64,000 bases of DNA from Gammaproteobacteria bacterium (GCA_012103475.1 WLWS01000005.1:191001-255000); one strand, 5' to 3'; shown: positions 53,383 to 63,890, numbered from the stretch's first letter. The notes: a model not told the origin generated them from the sequence alone. Translations and numbers: made by a program.

Positions 53383-53979
53383 ATGAAGCGATTCAGACAG
53401 CACTTGTTAATACTTTTACTACCCCTGTTGGTCTTATCCGGCTGTGGTGTCAATAACATCCCCACTTATGATGAACAGGTAAAAGCAGCCTGGGCGCAGG
53501 TGGAAAACCAGTATCAGCGCCGCGGTGATCTAATTCCCAATCTGATAGAAACTGTAAAAGGTTATGCCGCACAGGAAAAAGATACGCTTCTGGCTGTGAC
53601 TAACGCACGCTCAAAAGTCGGTGGCCTGCAAGCGGCCGGCGATTTAATCAACAACCCGGAGGCCATGAAAAAGTTTCAGCAGGCTCAGGCCCAGCTCGGC
53701 AGTGCGCTGCAAAGACTGATGGTGGTAGTTGAACGTTATCCGGATCTGAAATCGAATCAGAATTTCCTCGCCCTGCAATCGCAGCTGGAAGGCACGGAAA
53801 ATCGCATTGCCGTAGCAAGACGCGACTATATTGGCGCCATGCAATTGTACAACACGGAAATCCGTACCTTTCCCGGTCGACTCTGGCATAGCTGGCTATA
53901 TAGCGACATGAAGATTCGTGAAGACTACTACGCAGCAACCGTAGAGAATGCCGACAAAGCTCCCGAAGTGAAATTCTGA
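53383..53979 (+). CDS. lemA: LemA-family lipoprotein
   Basis: A 198-residue LemA-family protein with a lipobox LVLSGC (C21) instead of the more common single N-terminal helix. The family core, YDEQVKAAWAQVENQYQRR then GDLIPNLIETVKGYAAQEK, starts right after. ATG 53383 with AAGGAGA upstream is preferred to the longer starts. It heads a three-gene cluster with two TPM-domain proteins (10-base gap to the next), an arrangement common to LemA genes. Envelope role, function unknown. Confidence 0.9.
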   Translation: MKRFRQHLLILLLPLLVLSGCGVNNIPTYDEQVKAAWAQVENQYQRRGDLIPNLIETVKGYAAQEKDTLLAVTNARSKVGGLQAAGDLINNPEAMKKFQQAQAQLGSALQRLMVVVERYPDLKSNQNFLALQSQLEGTENRIAVARRDYIGAMQLYNTEIRTFPGRLWHSWLYSDMKIREDYYAATVENADKAPEVKF

Positions 53980-53989
53980 TTATTCACTC

Positions 53990-54733
53990 GTGATTCACCG
54001 ACAACAATTTGGCACTCACAGCACAGTCACCCGGCTTTCCTGCGTCTGTCTCGCTCTTGCTTGTCTTGGACTTGTCGCAGCTGATTTTCCTCGTCTTAGT
54101 GGTCGGGTTGTCGATAAAGCAGGCCTGCTGGATGCCTTGGCTGAGCAACGTATCAGTGACTTACTGGCCGGACATGAGAACGCCACGACGAATCAGGTTG
54201 TAGTTGTAACTTTAAAAGATCTGGGTGGTGAGGTTATTGAAGATTACGGCTATCAACTGGGCCGGCATTGGGGTATCGGCCAGAAAGACGAAGACAATGG
54301 TGTCCTTCTCATCGTCGCGCAGAAAGAACGCAAAGTACGTATTGAAGTGGGCTATGGGCTGGAAGGCACACTGACCGATGCCATCAGCGCCAATATCATT
54401 CATACAATCATTGTTCCCAGTTTCAAAAAAGGTAAATTCGCTCAGGGTATTGAAGCCGGTGCCGGCGCCATCGTGCAGGCTCTGGGCGGTCAATACAAAA
54501 TGAAGAAAAAGAAAAACAAACTACCCGTCTCTTACACTCTCTTTAATACTTTGTTCATCATCTTCGTCATATTTATTTCTTTGTTGAGAAATATGGGCGA
54601 TGGTTCTCGTCGCAGAAGCGGCTACTACAGCAGTAGCGGTGGTTTCGGCGGTGGCGGTTTCGGCGGTGGCGGCGGCGGATTTTCCGGAGGCGGTGGCGGC
54701 TTCGGTGGCGGCGGCGCGTCGGGAGGATGGTAA
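53990..54733 (+). CDS. TPM-domain membrane protein (YgcG-like)
   Basis: A 247-residue protein with a signal or anchor (about 14-31), a periplasmic TPM domain (about 35-165; DNGVLLIVAQKERKVRIEVG and YGLEGTLTD), a single membrane helix near 185-200 and a Gly/Ser-rich C-terminal tail of repeated GGGFGGGG. The start is GTG 53990. TPM domains are membrane-facing and have been linked to photosystem repair in plants and stress in bacteria. It overlaps the next gene by one base (TAATG). Confidence 0.88.
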   Translation: MIHRQQFGTHSTVTRLSCVCLALACLGLVAADFPRLSGRVVDKAGLLDALAEQRISDLLAGHENATTNQVVVVTLKDLGGEVIEDYGYQLGRHWGIGQKDEDNGVLLIVAQKERKVRIEVGYGLEGTLTDAISANIIHTIIVPSFKKGKFAQGIEAGAGAIVQALGGQYKMKKKKNKLPVSYTLFNTLFIIFVIFISLLRNMGDGSRRRSGYYSSSGGFGGGGFGGGGGGFSGGGGGFGGGGASGGW

Positions 54734-55350
54734 TGGCCTTATTAAACGACGAACAACTCAAACAAGTTTCCGATGCTATTGAAGCGGCGGAAAAGGAAAC
54801 CGACGCCGAACTGGTCACCGTTCTGGCAAGCAAGGCTGACAATTACTTTTACATACCTACCTTGTGGGCAGCTTTGCTGGCTCTCCTGATTCCGGCGCTG
54901 CTGCGCTTCACCCACTTCTGGTTGAGCGCGGACGATCTGTTCATGTTGCAGTGGCTGGTGTTTATCGTTCTGGCACTGGTGTTTCGTATACCCGCAGTCA
55001 TGATGCATCTGGTTCCAAAATCCATTCGCTACTGGCGTGCTTCCAACCTCGCCCGCCGGCAATTTCTGGAAAACAATCTGCATCACACCAAAGGGGAAAC
55101 CGGCGTATTGATTTTTGTCTCCGAGGCCGAACATTACGTCGAGATTATTGCCGACCGCGGTATAAGCGCGCACGTCAGCAATGAGCAGTGGCAGGAAATC
55201 GTTAACAACTTTATTGCCAGCATCAAGCAGGGACAGACTCAGCAGGGTTTTATCGATTGCATCTCCGCCTGCGGCACGCTTCTCCATCAGTACGCACCGA
55301 ATACCGGCGAGCTTAATGAACTACCTAATCATTTAGTGGTGCTGGATTAG
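54733..55350 (+). CDS. Second TPM-domain membrane protein
   Basis: A 205-residue partner of the preceding TPM protein. The TPM domain is split by two or three membrane helices (about 37-95); the ARRQFLENNLHH, GVLIFVSEAEHYVEIIADRGI and SAHVSNEQWQ segments form its C-terminal half. ATG 54733 has GGGAGGA 5 bases upstream and shares a base with the previous stop, so translation is coupled. The pair with LemA is a recurring module. Confidence 0.88.
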   Translation: MALLNDEQLKQVSDAIEAAEKETDAELVTVLASKADNYFYIPTLWAALLALLIPALLRFTHFWLSADDLFMLQWLVFIVLALVFRIPAVMMHLVPKSIRYWRASNLARRQFLENNLHHTKGETGVLIFVSEAEHYVEIIADRGISAHVSNEQWQEIVNNFIASIKQGQTQQGFIDCISACGTLLHQYAPNTGELNELPNHLVVLD

Positions 55351-55359
55351 ACTATCAGG

Positions 55360-55581
55360 CTAGTGACTTTGCATCCGAAACCCCTGGTTAGCTGTCATCT
55401 GCCCGCTTGCCCGGTAGAAGTCGACCAGAGTCTCGCAAATATCTTCAAAAGCTTCCGCTTTCAACCTTAGTGATATTGGCCCGATGTGCAAATGATAGGA
55501 CTCACATCCTTCACATAAAGTAATACAACAGCTTTTCGACTGCGCAATGATTTGAGTTTCGCAACTACTGTGTTTTTTCAT
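55360..55581 (-). CDS. Small Cys-rich protein of iron operon
   Basis: A 73-residue soluble protein with five cysteines in the first 26 residues, including a CxxC (C23-C26) and an adjacent CC (18-19). The segment YHLHIGPISLRLKAEAFEDI follows. Similar small proteins with C-x-x-C..YHLHIGP occur beside hemP and TonB receptor genes, which supports a link to iron. It overlaps the membrane gene upstream by 17 bases and is the last gene of the Fur-box operon. Possible Fe or Fe-S binding; function unknown. Confidence 0.75.
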   Translation of the reverse strand: MKKHSSCETQIIAQSKSCCITLCEGCESYHLHIGPISLRLKAEAFEDICETLVDFYRASGQMTANQGFRMQSH

Positions 55582-55852
55582 TCAGTTTTTCCTCTTTTTG
55601 GTTAATATTTGATGTCACCAACAGCGAGACAGCTATGACCAGCAAAATCACGTTAATAACCATGGCTACCGGACTCATACTCGTTCTCAGAAATAGATAA
55701 AAATGTCCTCCTGCAAGCAACAATAACAAGGTGGCTAGAAATGATTTCAACAGAGCATCGCTGCGGTTTACATCCTGTAAGCGAAGGCACAAAGCGATTG
55801 ATATTGACAGACTCAGCCAGAAACTAATTATGGCTGATAATCCGAAAAGCAC
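55565..55852 (-). CDS. Small membrane protein of iron operon
   Basis: A 95-residue protein with three predicted helices. It starts at GTG 55852, directly after the PepSY gene stop. Size, topology and position next to a PepSY protein and TonB receptor resemble DUF3325/DUF3649-type proteins of siderophore operons, but no motif proves it. Possible role in iron-siderophore handling at the inner membrane. Confidence 0.68.
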   Translation of the reverse strand: MLFGLSAIISFWLSLSISIALCLRLQDVNRSDALLKSFLATLLLLLAGGHFYLFLRTSMSPVAMVINVILLVIAVSLLVTSNINQKEEKLNEKTQ

Positions 55853-57007
55853 CTAACTAATAGCGCTCGCCGTCAAAGCGACAGGAAGCCCCCATACAAT
55901 TCCGCTCCAGATAACATTGATCTGATCGCGCACCTTACGTTTGCTCAACCAGATATTGATGCCGCTGACTGAAACAAGTGTCAAAGCGAAACCGAGTAGT
56001 AGATAGATTACTTTTACCGGTAGTCCGGCGAAATTACCGAAGTGCAGGCGATAGATGGAATACACCAATTGCTTGCCGATCTCCCCGTCAGAAAAACCAT
56101 CCTTACCGAGATAATTGCCAGCCGTATCAAAACTGTAATTCTCCGAATATATAAGACGACCCGGTTGACTGGCATAGAGCTCCATAAACTGATTACTCTC
56201 GCCAACATTGTGAAAAGTGATAAAGAGCGGCGTAGCGTTGGGGGCAATAACCTTTATGTCTGTCAGCACACGATGAATTGAAAAATCACCTGCCTGTTCA
56301 TGAACTTCAGGCTCGCCGCCAAACACGCTCTCCAGAACCTGTTGCCGATCGCCATCATAGACAGCGCTGGCTACCAGCCATACCAGCATACCGACCAGAC
56401 CAAAGTAGGCGCCCGTCATACCAATCATTAAATGAAACGGCGCACCCCAGACACTTAACCGATTGTGCAAGTCCGTTTGCTCAAGCTGCCTGGACCCCTT
56501 GTTGCGAAAATGAAATGCGTCTTTAAAGATTCGGGGATGAGAAAGAAAGCCGGTGAATATCAAAGTACAGAGTAAGACACCCAGTAGGCTCACCACGATC
56601 ATGCCAAAACTATTGGGGAGTAATAGATACAAATGCAAATCAATCAACATATGAGTCCAGTCGTGAGAAACATTTTCCAACAAACTGCCATCCGGACTGA
56701 CAAACCAGCCTTCATTTTCATTAGCAATAACCGTTCGCGGATGCTTCACGGTAGGGAGCCGTAGGTACATGTGCTCGGTAACATTTACATTGTCGGCTAA
56801 TAACTCGTTGAAGCGTTTTTCCAGCTCCACGCTATCTGCTGTTGCCGATTCTGGAATATTTGCCTGTTCCCAGCGTTCGAATTCCTGATAGAACACCGCC
56901 AGAGTACCGCTCAAACACACCACATACATTAAGGCGCCACACAATAAACCGACCCACTTGTGCCCGCCGAGCGCGCTTTTTACCAAAGCCGGAGGAAGTA
57001 TGTTCAT
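55853..57007 (-). CDS. PepSY-TM inner-membrane protein
   Basis: A 384-residue protein with four membrane helices and a periplasmic PepSY-type region. The LGGHKWVGLLCGALMYVVCL helix, then the WTHMLIDLHLYLLLP segment, and the paired His (HKW, HLY) are usual in PepSY-associated proteins of siderophore uptake operons, which are proposed to reduce Fe(III)-siderophore in the periplasm. Its ATG overlaps the stop of the gene upstream (ATGA), and the next gene starts at its stop. Confidence 0.88.
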   Translation of the reverse strand: MNILPPALVKSALGGHKWVGLLCGALMYVVCLSGTLAVFYQEFERWEQANIPESATADSVELEKRFNELLADNVNVTEHMYLRLPTVKHPRTVIANENEGWFVSPDGSLLENVSHDWTHMLIDLHLYLLLPNSFGMIVVSLLGVLLCTLIFTGFLSHPRIFKDAFHFRNKGSRQLEQTDLHNRLSVWGAPFHLMIGMTGAYFGLVGMLVWLVASAVYDGDRQQVLESVFGGEPEVHEQAGDFSIHRVLTDIKVIAPNATPLFITFHNVGESNQFMELYASQPGRLIYSENYSFDTAGNYLGKDGFSDGEIGKQLVYSIYRLHFGNFAGLPVKVIYLLLGFALTLVSVSGINIWLSKRKVRDQINVIWSGIVWGLPVALTASAIS

Positions 57008-57555
57008 CGGATAAAAATAGACGCAGCAGATATTCCGGCGGCGCAGAGCAGCAGAGCCGCCACCGCTACAGGTCTCGTACTCATAACTACCCAGCTACCC
57101 AAAGCTCCCCAAATCAATGGCAGCAGGATAACCGCCGTTGCCATCTGATTAGTAAGGCTGACTGGTAGTAGAACCGCAATCGCCAGACTGGACAGTAAGC
57201 TGCTCAGTCCACAGACAGGAACGATCAATAAGAAAAGATACATATCAACCCGGCCGAGCTTTAGATCAAAACCTTTCGTTTCAGGAAGGACCCCTTGTTC
57301 AGCGCGCGCAAAACCACTCATGTTTGTGCTAATAACAAACCAGCTCGCCAGTGCCGGCACGGCAAAGAATAATATGGTTCCATACTCAAAGCCCAGTGCC
57401 CTGCCCCAGGGGTAAATGCTGCCAGTTAAAAGTATCCAGCCTGCAGTTCGATATATCGCTGAATCGGGCTGCCTTTTCCATGAATAAAAAAGACAGCCAA
57501 GACCCGATAAGGAAATCAGCAATGAAACAGGAAGAAACAAAGTTATTTTTTGCAT
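57004..57555 (-). CDS. Membrane protein of TonB/PepSY operon
   Basis: A 183-residue integral membrane protein with about six helices and no recognised motif. It lies 17 bases after the true TonB receptor stop and overlaps the PepSY start by four bases, so it is part of the Fur operon. It resembles iron-uptake membrane proteins found between a receptor and PepSY gene in Pseudomonas-type operons. Function inferred from context only. Confidence 0.7.
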   Translation of the reverse strand: MQKITLFLPVSLLISLSGLGCLFYSWKRQPDSAIYRTAGWILLTGSIYPWGRALGFEYGTILFFAVPALASWFVISTNMSGFARAEQGVLPETKGFDLKLGRVDMYLFLLIVPVCGLSSLLSSLAIAVLLPVSLTNQMATAVILLPLIWGALGSWVVMSTRPVAVAALLLCAAGISAASIFIR

Positions 57556-57572
57556 GTCGGCCAGTCTTCAAG

Positions 57573-59649
57573 CTAGAAACGCTTACTCACGCGTGCGACC
57601 ACACTACGACGCTCGCCGGGAAAACAGTCTCCGCGTGCAAGACAGGTAGAGAAGTATTTTTTTATCCGCCAGGTTTCGAAAGTTCAGGCTGAAAATCCAG
57701 TCATCGTAATCATAACCAAGCATGGCATCGCCGACGGTGTAAGACGGCGTGTCGATATTAACAATGTTACCAAAGAAGTCGAAACCATTGCTTTCATTTT
57801 TGCCAACGTGCCGCACGCCAAGACCGGCGCTGAACCCCGCCAACTGACCTTCCTCAGGATGATAAGACAGCCAGGCAGAAGCCTGGGTGTCCGGTATGCT
57901 CGCCAGCTTGAAACCGTCCGGATCTTCGGTGTCCAGCACGCTTAAATTACTTTCCAGCGATACATCACCAAAATTCAGCAAGCCCTCAAACTCGACTCCC
58001 TGCACTTTAGACACACCTTCCTGCTGAGTGGTCGCCCCGGGTAAGCTGTTTGGATTGGATAGATTGGACTGCTCGATATCGAAAAAAGCCAGCGTGGCAT
58101 AGTGACGTGTATTTACCGGCTGGAACTTCAGACCGACTTCGTACTGTCGTCCCTTCTCAGGATTAAACTGAGTGTTAGTCAGACCATCGGTACCGATGAC
58201 TGGTTGAAAAGATTCCGAGTAGTTGAAGTATGGTGCCAGACCATTGTCAAAACGATACAGAGCACCGACACTGAAACTCGCTTCACTGTCTTCCTGAACA
58301 TTCGTACCGTTGTCATTATCAACCTCATCAAAGCGGACGCCGGCAGTTAAGATGAAATCGCCAATACTGATCTGATCGTGCAGATAAACACCGAGAATAT
58401 CCTCTTTAGTTAAAGGGTTGTCCGCCAGTGCAGGCTGTAGTGGCGTTGGCCCGTAAACCGGATTAAACACATTAATGGATCCGGTCGCATAGAGAAAGGA
58501 ATCGTTATTGACTCCCGAGATGTCCTGATAACTCACACCGGCCAGAAAATTATGCTGAAAAATACCTGTCGTGAATTCCGCCCTGCTACGAAAATCGATC
58601 TGAAACTGCTCTGACTGACCATCTCGTCTGAACCAGCTGCGCGGTCCGTCACCATTTTCATCGACTCTGGGAACACCGTTGCCGGCAAAAGACACCCAGC
58701 TTTGCTGATAGTCTGATTCACCATCGCGGTAGCGCGAATTCAACTCAAAAGAAAAGACATCGTTAAGTTCATGCTCAGCGACCAAAGTAATCGCGTAGGA
58801 TTCAGTATCAAAGCGATTGAAGCCCGGTTGCCCGGTATAGGCAGTATTACTCGTTCTCTGCCCGCTCGCACTCGGGTTTATGGTTCCGCTTAAAGGCAAA
58901 AACTGATGCGCCGTGTCGCTTTCCCGTTTGGTAAAATCGCCCAGCACTGTAATCGAGGTACGCTCTGAAGGTCGAAAGGTCAGCGAAGGCGCAATCACCA
59001 GCGAGTCATCATTGACCTGATCAATCTGTGTATCACTATCACGAAACAGGAACAGTAATCTACCCGACAGACGATCATCCATTCCGGGAATCGCACCGGT
59101 GATATCGGCAGTAAACTGTTTACGATCAAATGTGCCGTATTCGACGCCCACTTCAGCGCTAAACTCATCGCGCGGCCTTTTCGTCACCACATTCAATAAA
59201 CCACCCGGCGAGCCCAGACCGAAAAGCACTGAGGCAGGCCCTTTTAACACTTCAACCTGCTCAAGCGTAAACACTTCTGGACGGGTGTTATTGTAAAACC
59301 CGCTGAGCGACTGCATACCATCTCTGAATTCCGGCAGGTCAAAACCGCGCACCTTGGGAAAATCACCGCGCGTGGTAAAACCAAAGGTATCCGCAATAAT
59401 GCCTGCCGAATAAGCAAGTGTGTCGTCAAGCTCAAGTGCGCCTTTATTCATAAACTGCTCATAGGTTTCAATAGAAACAGAACGTGCTGTTTCCATAATG
59501 GGCACATCAGATTTCAGTGCGCCGAATTTACCAAGTTGACCCTGCACTACCACTTCCTCCATAGGCTGTGCGGACGTCTCAGCAAAAACGCTGCCTAACG
59601 GCAGGGACTGAGTGATAACAAAAATTGAACATAAAACAGCAAGTCTCAT
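57573..59649 (-). CDS. TonB-dependent siderophore receptor (A7 slip)
   Basis: An outer-membrane TonB-dependent receptor of about 690 residues: signal peptide (about 1-23), TonB box-like EEVVVQG, plug domain with RGFDLPEFRDGM and VEVLKGPASVLFGLGSPGG, then a 22-strand barrel. The literal frame continues only to 57604 and ends in a non-family tail (KKILLYLSC). One A too many in the A7 run (57657-57663 on the plus strand) causes this: with A6 the frame reads DKKYFSTCLARGDCF and ends in RVSKRF at 57573, a normal outer-membrane C-terminus. So this is a frameshift, slippage or base-calling error. It follows hemP under a Fur box. Confidence 0.88.
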
Positions 59650-59752
59650 AGCGATTACTCCTGATTGTTTATCGCTTGTCTGGCTTGCTGCCTACTACCG
59701 CTTGACGGTCTGGGTGGCTGGCGTGACAACTAAAATTTAAAAAAAAGTCTGT

Positions 59753-59923
59753 CTATTTCGTCAGTATCAGTTTGTTATTGGCAGTGAGGCGCAACTTGTA
59801 ACGCTCCTCGTTATGCAGAATGCTTATCTCCTTAGCGCCGGAGAGAAGTTCTTCACTGCGCCAGTCTCGCCTGGCATCGCCTTCAAGAGGCCCCCGCTTC
59901 TGATTTTCATCTTGATCTTTCAT
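59753..59923 (-). CDS. hemP: Hemin uptake protein HemP
   Basis: A 56-residue HemP-family protein, a small Fur-regulated regulator or helper of hemin uptake. The C-terminal GAKEISILHNEERYKLRLTA and LILTK are the family core. ATG 59923 is preferred over the longer frame. A perfect Fur box begins 16 bases upstream. The TonB receptor starts 104 bases after the stop on the same strand, so they likely share an iron-regulated transcript. Confidence 0.85.
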   Translation of the reverse strand: MKDQDENQKRGPLEGDARRDWRSEELLSGAKEISILHNEERYKLRLTANNKLILTK

Positions 59924-59938
59924 AGACGGCCAAATAGT

Positions 59939-59957
59939 AATGAGAATGATTCTCATT
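59939..59957 (-). promoter_or_regulatory. Fur box for hemP/TonB operon
   Basis: A perfect 19-bp palindrome AATGAGAATGATTCTCATT, close to the Fur consensus GATAATGATAATCATTATC. It lies 16 bases before hemP ATG 59923 and should repress the operon when iron is sufficient. Confidence 0.9.
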
Positions 59958-60095
59958 TGCAACTAGAAATTATTATGTGACGCAGTTCTAAAACCCGGCA
60001 AATTTAGTTCTTCATAATAAAGCCGCAACTCAACCCGCTCAGCTAATCCTGTATTATGGGCAGCTTATCAAGTGCTTCAGCTATCCGGAGAAACG

Positions 60096-60494
60096 ATGCT
60101 CCACTATTACACCACCCAGATAAGAACCGGCCGCCATGCCTTTCTCTGCATCCGCACGGCTGGCGACTACGAACAACTCACCGGTAATGCCCTACTGAAG
60201 AAACTCAACGGCGAATGTCTGACTCATGGATTTGAAGCGATACTGATAGATCTCGAAAAAGTTAAGGGTCTGGACTCGATAAATGATATTTGGAAAGCCC
60301 TCAATTCTCCGGAGAAAGTCAACTTCCTGCCAATTCGTATTGGCTTTGTGAACGGTAGTGAGCTTTGGGACGAGAACTGGGAACGACTGGAAATCGCTCT
60401 GCTCGGTCGCGGACTCAACTGGCGCAACTTTACCGACTTTGAAAGTGCCGAACACTGGCTCATGCTGGACAGACAGGAAGCTCTCGCCAGCTAA
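60096..60494 (+). CDS. Small STAS-like cytosolic protein
   Basis: A 132-residue soluble protein with alternating strands and helices. The segment FEAILIDLEKVKGLDSINDIW resembles STAS/SpoIIAA-like domains, but the signature is weak. ATG 60096 has CCGGAG 5 bases upstream; GTG 60072 is a longer alternative. Single gene, divergent from hemP and upstream of recQ. Function unknown. Confidence 0.7.
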   Translation: MLHYYTTQIRTGRHAFLCIRTAGDYEQLTGNALLKKLNGECLTHGFEAILIDLEKVKGLDSINDIWKALNSPEKVNFLPIRIGFVNGSELWDENWERLEIALLGRGLNWRNFTDFESAEHWLMLDRQEALAS

Positions 60495-60600
60495 CTTTTA
60501 GCACAGAACAAAACTTGTCCCAATTCCCCCCTATCCCCGCAACAGTCAATATAGGATAATCGCCGCAAGCCCACCGCCCTAAAAAAGGACAAGAGTTGTA

Positions 60601-62772
60601 ATGATGGATGCGGCAGTAGACGTACTCAGAACCACCTTCGGTTACGAGCAGTTTCGACACTCCCAGAAAGACGTTATCGCAGCCATGCTGCGAGGTGAAG
60701 ATGCGCTGGTATTGATGCCTACCGGTGGCGGTAAATCACTGTGTTATCAGATCCCGGCCATTGTTCGCGATGGTGTCGGCGTAGTTATCTCCCCTTTAAT
60801 TGCGCTAATGCACGATCAGGTTGATGCGCTATCGCAGGCAGGCGTGAAAGCCGCCTTTTTGAATTCCAGTCTCGAATACGAAACCGAAGTGCAGATAGAA
60901 CGCCAGCTTGTGAATAACGAACTGGATCTCCTTTATATTGCACCGGAGCGATTGACCAATCCACGCATGTTGTCCCTGCTCGACCAGGCCAAGATTGCAC
61001 TGTTCGCCATTGACGAAGCGCACTGTGTGTCGCAATGGGGTCACGACTTTCGCAGTGATTATCTGCAACTGACCTTAATAGAAGAACGTTTTCCCAATGT
61101 GCCACGCATCGCCCTCACCGCCACCGCTGATGCGCGCACACGCAAGGAAATCATCGACAATCTTCATCTTGCTGAAGCCCGGCATTTCATAAACAGTTTT
61201 GATCGGCCTAACATTCAGTATCGCATTACGCAGAAGACCACCGCCAAACAACAGCTCATCGATTTCATCAATGCCGAGCACAAAGGAGATGCCGGCATAG
61301 TTTATTGCCTGTCGCGAAACAGCGTCGATAAAACCGCTTCCTGGTTAATGAACCGTGGTGTGAATGCCCTGCCCTATCATGCCGGTTTAAGTAAGGAAGA
61401 ACGCGCACGTAATCAACAACGCTTTTTGCGCGAGGAAGGCATTGTGGTTGTGGCGACCATTGCCTTTGGTCTGGGCATCGACAAACCTAACGTGCGTTTT
61501 GTCGCTCACACTGATTTGCCGAAAAGCCTCGAAGCCTATTATCAGGAAAGCGGTCGCGCCGGCCGTGATGGTCTGCCAGCGACAGCCTGGATGGTTTATG
61601 GTTTGCAGGATGTCGTCAAACTCCGGCAGATGATGGGTGATTCGGATGCGAATGAGATTTTCAAACGCGTCGAACGGCAGAAACTCGATGCCATGCTGGG
61701 TCTTTGTGAAATTGTCACGTGCCGCAGACAAGCTCTGCTCGCCTACTTCGGTGACGAGATGCCCGAGCCCTGCGGCAACTGCGATACCTGTCTTTTACCA
61801 GTGGAAACCTGGGAAGCCACCGAAGCTGCGCAAAAGGCTCTGTCCTGCGCCTACCGCACCGGGCAACGCTTTGGCGCCGGACATCTGGTCGATGTATTGC
61901 TCGGTAAAGACAATGCCAAAGTCAGACAATTCTCGCATCAGGACATTTCCACCTATGGTGTCGGTAAAGATCTTTCCGCCAACCAATGGAAGTCCGTCTA
62001 TCGACAACTGATCGCACGCGAACTGCTCACGGTTGATGCAGAAGGCTACGGCTCATTGAAACTCACCGAGTCCTCGCGCGCGGTATTGACCGGCAAAGAA
62101 ATCGTCCATCTGCGTAAAGATCCGGATCAAAAGATCGTGCGCAAGAGCAAGGCCAACAGCGGCCTGATGGGCGAAGAGCTGGAATTGTGGGAAGCCTTGC
62201 GGGCCTGTCGCAAAGAACTGGCGGACGAACAGGGCGTGCCACCCTATGTCATCTTTCATGATGCCACCTTACTGGAGATGGTTGCTCAGCGACCAGACAG
62301 CGAACAACAACTGGCAACAATCAGCGGTGTGGGTGCGAAAAAACTAAAATCCTATGGCCGGCCCTTCCTTGCTGTGATCGAAGACTTTGCTGTGAATGCA
62401 GAAGCACCGGTAAATAATCAGGTTAGCGGCAAGAACGAAGTTCGCGATAGTGTTCAGGAAACACTCGCGCTGATTAGAAAGGGTTTCAAATTGGAAGAAG
62501 TGGCCGATCAACGTTCGCTCGCCACCAGTACGGTTACCCAGCATATCGAAGAACTCATGCACATCGGTGAAGTGACACTGACAGAGGTCATTGATCTCAG
62601 TGATCAGGAGATCAACCGGGTGACTGAGATGCTACTTGAGCAGGAACCCAGCGAAAGCGACTCCTATCCTTTAAAACCGGTTTACAAAATGCTTAATGAA
62701 GAAGTGTCCTACGACGTGATTCGTTGCATACGTGCGAACCTGATCAATGAATTTGAAGCCGAGTACGAATGA
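60601..62772 (+). CDS. recQ: ATP-dependent DNA helicase RecQ
   Basis: A 723-residue RecQ helicase for replication-fork and recombination repair. Walker A is [12 protein letters not shown] (about 39-50), Walker [15 protein letters not shown] (138-151; DEAH), and the zinc knuckle is C374, C391, C394, C397 ([10 protein letters not shown]). An HRDC domain follows (about 525-600), and the tail (about 620-715) has a winged-helix-like extension. ATG 60601 follows AAAAAGGAC. It overlaps the metallophosphoesterase start by four bases (ATGA), so they are cotranscribed. Confidence 0.97.
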   Translation: MMDAAVDVLRTTFGYEQFRHSQKDVIAAMLRGEDALVLMPTGGGKSLCYQIPAIVRDGVGVVISPLIALMHDQVDALSQAGVKAAFLNSSLEYETEVQIERQLVNNELDLLYIAPERLTNPRMLSLLDQAKIALFAIDEAHCVSQWGHDFRSDYLQLTLIEERFPNVPRIALTATADARTRKEIIDNLHLAEARHFINSFDRPNIQYRITQKTTAKQQLIDFINAEHKGDAGIVYCLSRNSVDKTASWLMNRGVNALPYHAGLSKEERARNQQRFLREEGIVVVATIAFGLGIDKPNVRFVAHTDLPKSLEAYYQESGRAGRDGLPATAWMVYGLQDVVKLRQMMGDSDANEIFKRVERQKLDAMLGLCEIVTCRRQALLAYFGDEMPEPCGNCDTCLLPVETWEATEAAQKALSCAYRTGQRFGAGHLVDVLLGKDNAKVRQFSHQDISTYGVGKDLSANQWKSVYRQLIARELLTVDAEGYGSLKLTESSRAVLTGKEIVHLRKDPDQKIVRKSKANSGLMGEELELWEALRACRKELADEQGVPPYVIFHDATLLEMVAQRPDSEQQLATISGVGAKKLKSYGRPFLAVIEDFAVNAEAPVNNQVSGKNEVRDSVQETLALIRKGFKLEEVADQRSLATSTVTQHIEELMHIGEVTLTEVIDLSDQEINRVTEMLLEQEPSESDSYPLKPVYKMLNEEVSYDVIRCIRANLINEFEAEYE

Positions 62773-63512
62773 AAATTCAGATCCTCAGTGACCTGCATAT
62801 TGAGTTCGGTGATTTCAAAGTACCCGGGACTGATGCCGATGTAGTGGTGTTTGCCGGTGATATTAATGTCGGCACCGACGGACTCGAATGGATACAAGCG
62901 CAGAATATCAACAAGCCCTTGATCTATGTGCTGGGCAATCACGAATACTATCGTCATGACTTTACGCTTATTGAAGAAATAAGAAGGCTCGCCGGACCCG
63001 ACACTCATATTCTGGATTGTGATGCGATTGAACTCGCCGGTGTCCGCTTCCTCGGCTGTACCCTGTGGACCGACTTTTCCCTCTTCGGAGAAGAAGAAAA
63101 ACCAGTCTCGATGCAAATCACCGAAACCGGCATGGCGGACTTCAAATTGATCTCTTTGAATGACAAACGCTTCACACCGGAAGATTCGATTCAGCTGCAT
63201 CAACAACAACGGGATTGGTTACAGTCACAACTTGCCTCGACGTTCGACGGCAAAACCGTCGTTGTCACCCATCACTTTCCCTCACCCAAATCGATACATC
63301 CAAAATACGCAAAGGACATGCTGACACCCGCTTTCGGTAGCGATCTGGAAGCGATGATGGATAGAGACAAAGTTCGCTTATGGATACACGGGCACACGCA
63401 TGAAGCCTTTGATTACGAAGTGAAGGGTACGCGCGTTGTCTGCAACCCGCGCGGCTATCAGGGTTATGAAAAAGGCGAGTTTTTTCGTTCCGATCTGCTA
63501 ATCGAGATTTAA
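62769..63512 (+). CDS. Metallophosphoesterase (calcineurin-like)
   Basis: A 247-residue calcineurin-fold phosphoesterase. The dimetal motifs are SDLHIEFGD (about 7-15), VFAGDINVG (about 29-37), LGNHEYY (about 58-64), VVTHHFPSP and HGHTHEAFD. Small cytosolic members hydrolyse phosphodiester or nucleotide bonds. It is translationally coupled to recQ, though a functional link is not established. Substrate unknown. Confidence 0.88.
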   Translation: MKIQILSDLHIEFGDFKVPGTDADVVVFAGDINVGTDGLEWIQAQNINKPLIYVLGNHEYYRHDFTLIEEIRRLAGPDTHILDCDAIELAGVRFLGCTLWTDFSLFGEEEKPVSMQITETGMADFKLISLNDKRFTPEDSIQLHQQQRDWLQSQLASTFDGKTVVVTHHFPSPKSIHPKYAKDMLTPAFGSDLEAMMDRDKVRLWIHGHTHEAFDYEVKGTRVVCNPRGYQGYEKGEFFRSDLLIEI

Positions 63513-63516
63513 AATC

Positions 63517-63885
63517 CTATTCGATAATATCGTAAACCACCGCGCGCGGGCATAAAGGCGCCAGTACCTCTGTCGTGATTTTCTTGTGAGTCTCATCGAC
63601 CATAAAAGCCTCAAGATCTTCGGCCTTATTGAATTCCATCACCACGCCCACATGAAAACTGTCGTCAACAATGTCACGTTCACTCGGAAGGGGAGCGCCG
63701 ATCACCATGTTGGCAATCTGCGGAATACTAGAGAAAGCGGCGAAACCGGCTTTCACTGCCTCGACATCGGCCGGACTATGATCCTCAGCCAGCCAGCAAA
63801 ACACCACATGCTGAATGGGTTTTGGAGCTGCAAAAGCAATGGGAGTAAGCAGACTTAAATAAAGACAGATAATTAGTTGTTTCAT
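63517..63885 (-). CDS. Exported Dabb-domain protein
   Basis: A 122-residue protein with a signal peptide (about 1-20, cleavage near AFAAPK) and a Dabb (stress-response A/B barrel) domain: HVVFCWLAED, SFHVGVVMEFNKAEDL and the closing VVYDIIE. Such dimeric ferredoxin-like barrels bind small ligands. The export is uncommon for the family. It is convergent with the metallophosphoesterase gene. Confidence 0.85.
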   Translation of the reverse strand: MKQLIICLYLSLLTPIAFAAPKPIQHVVFCWLAEDHSPADVEAVKAGFAAFSSIPQIANMVIGAPLPSERDIVDDSFHVGVVMEFNKAEDLEAFMVDETHKKITTEVLAPLCPRAVVYDIIE

Positions 63886-63890
63886 CTATA

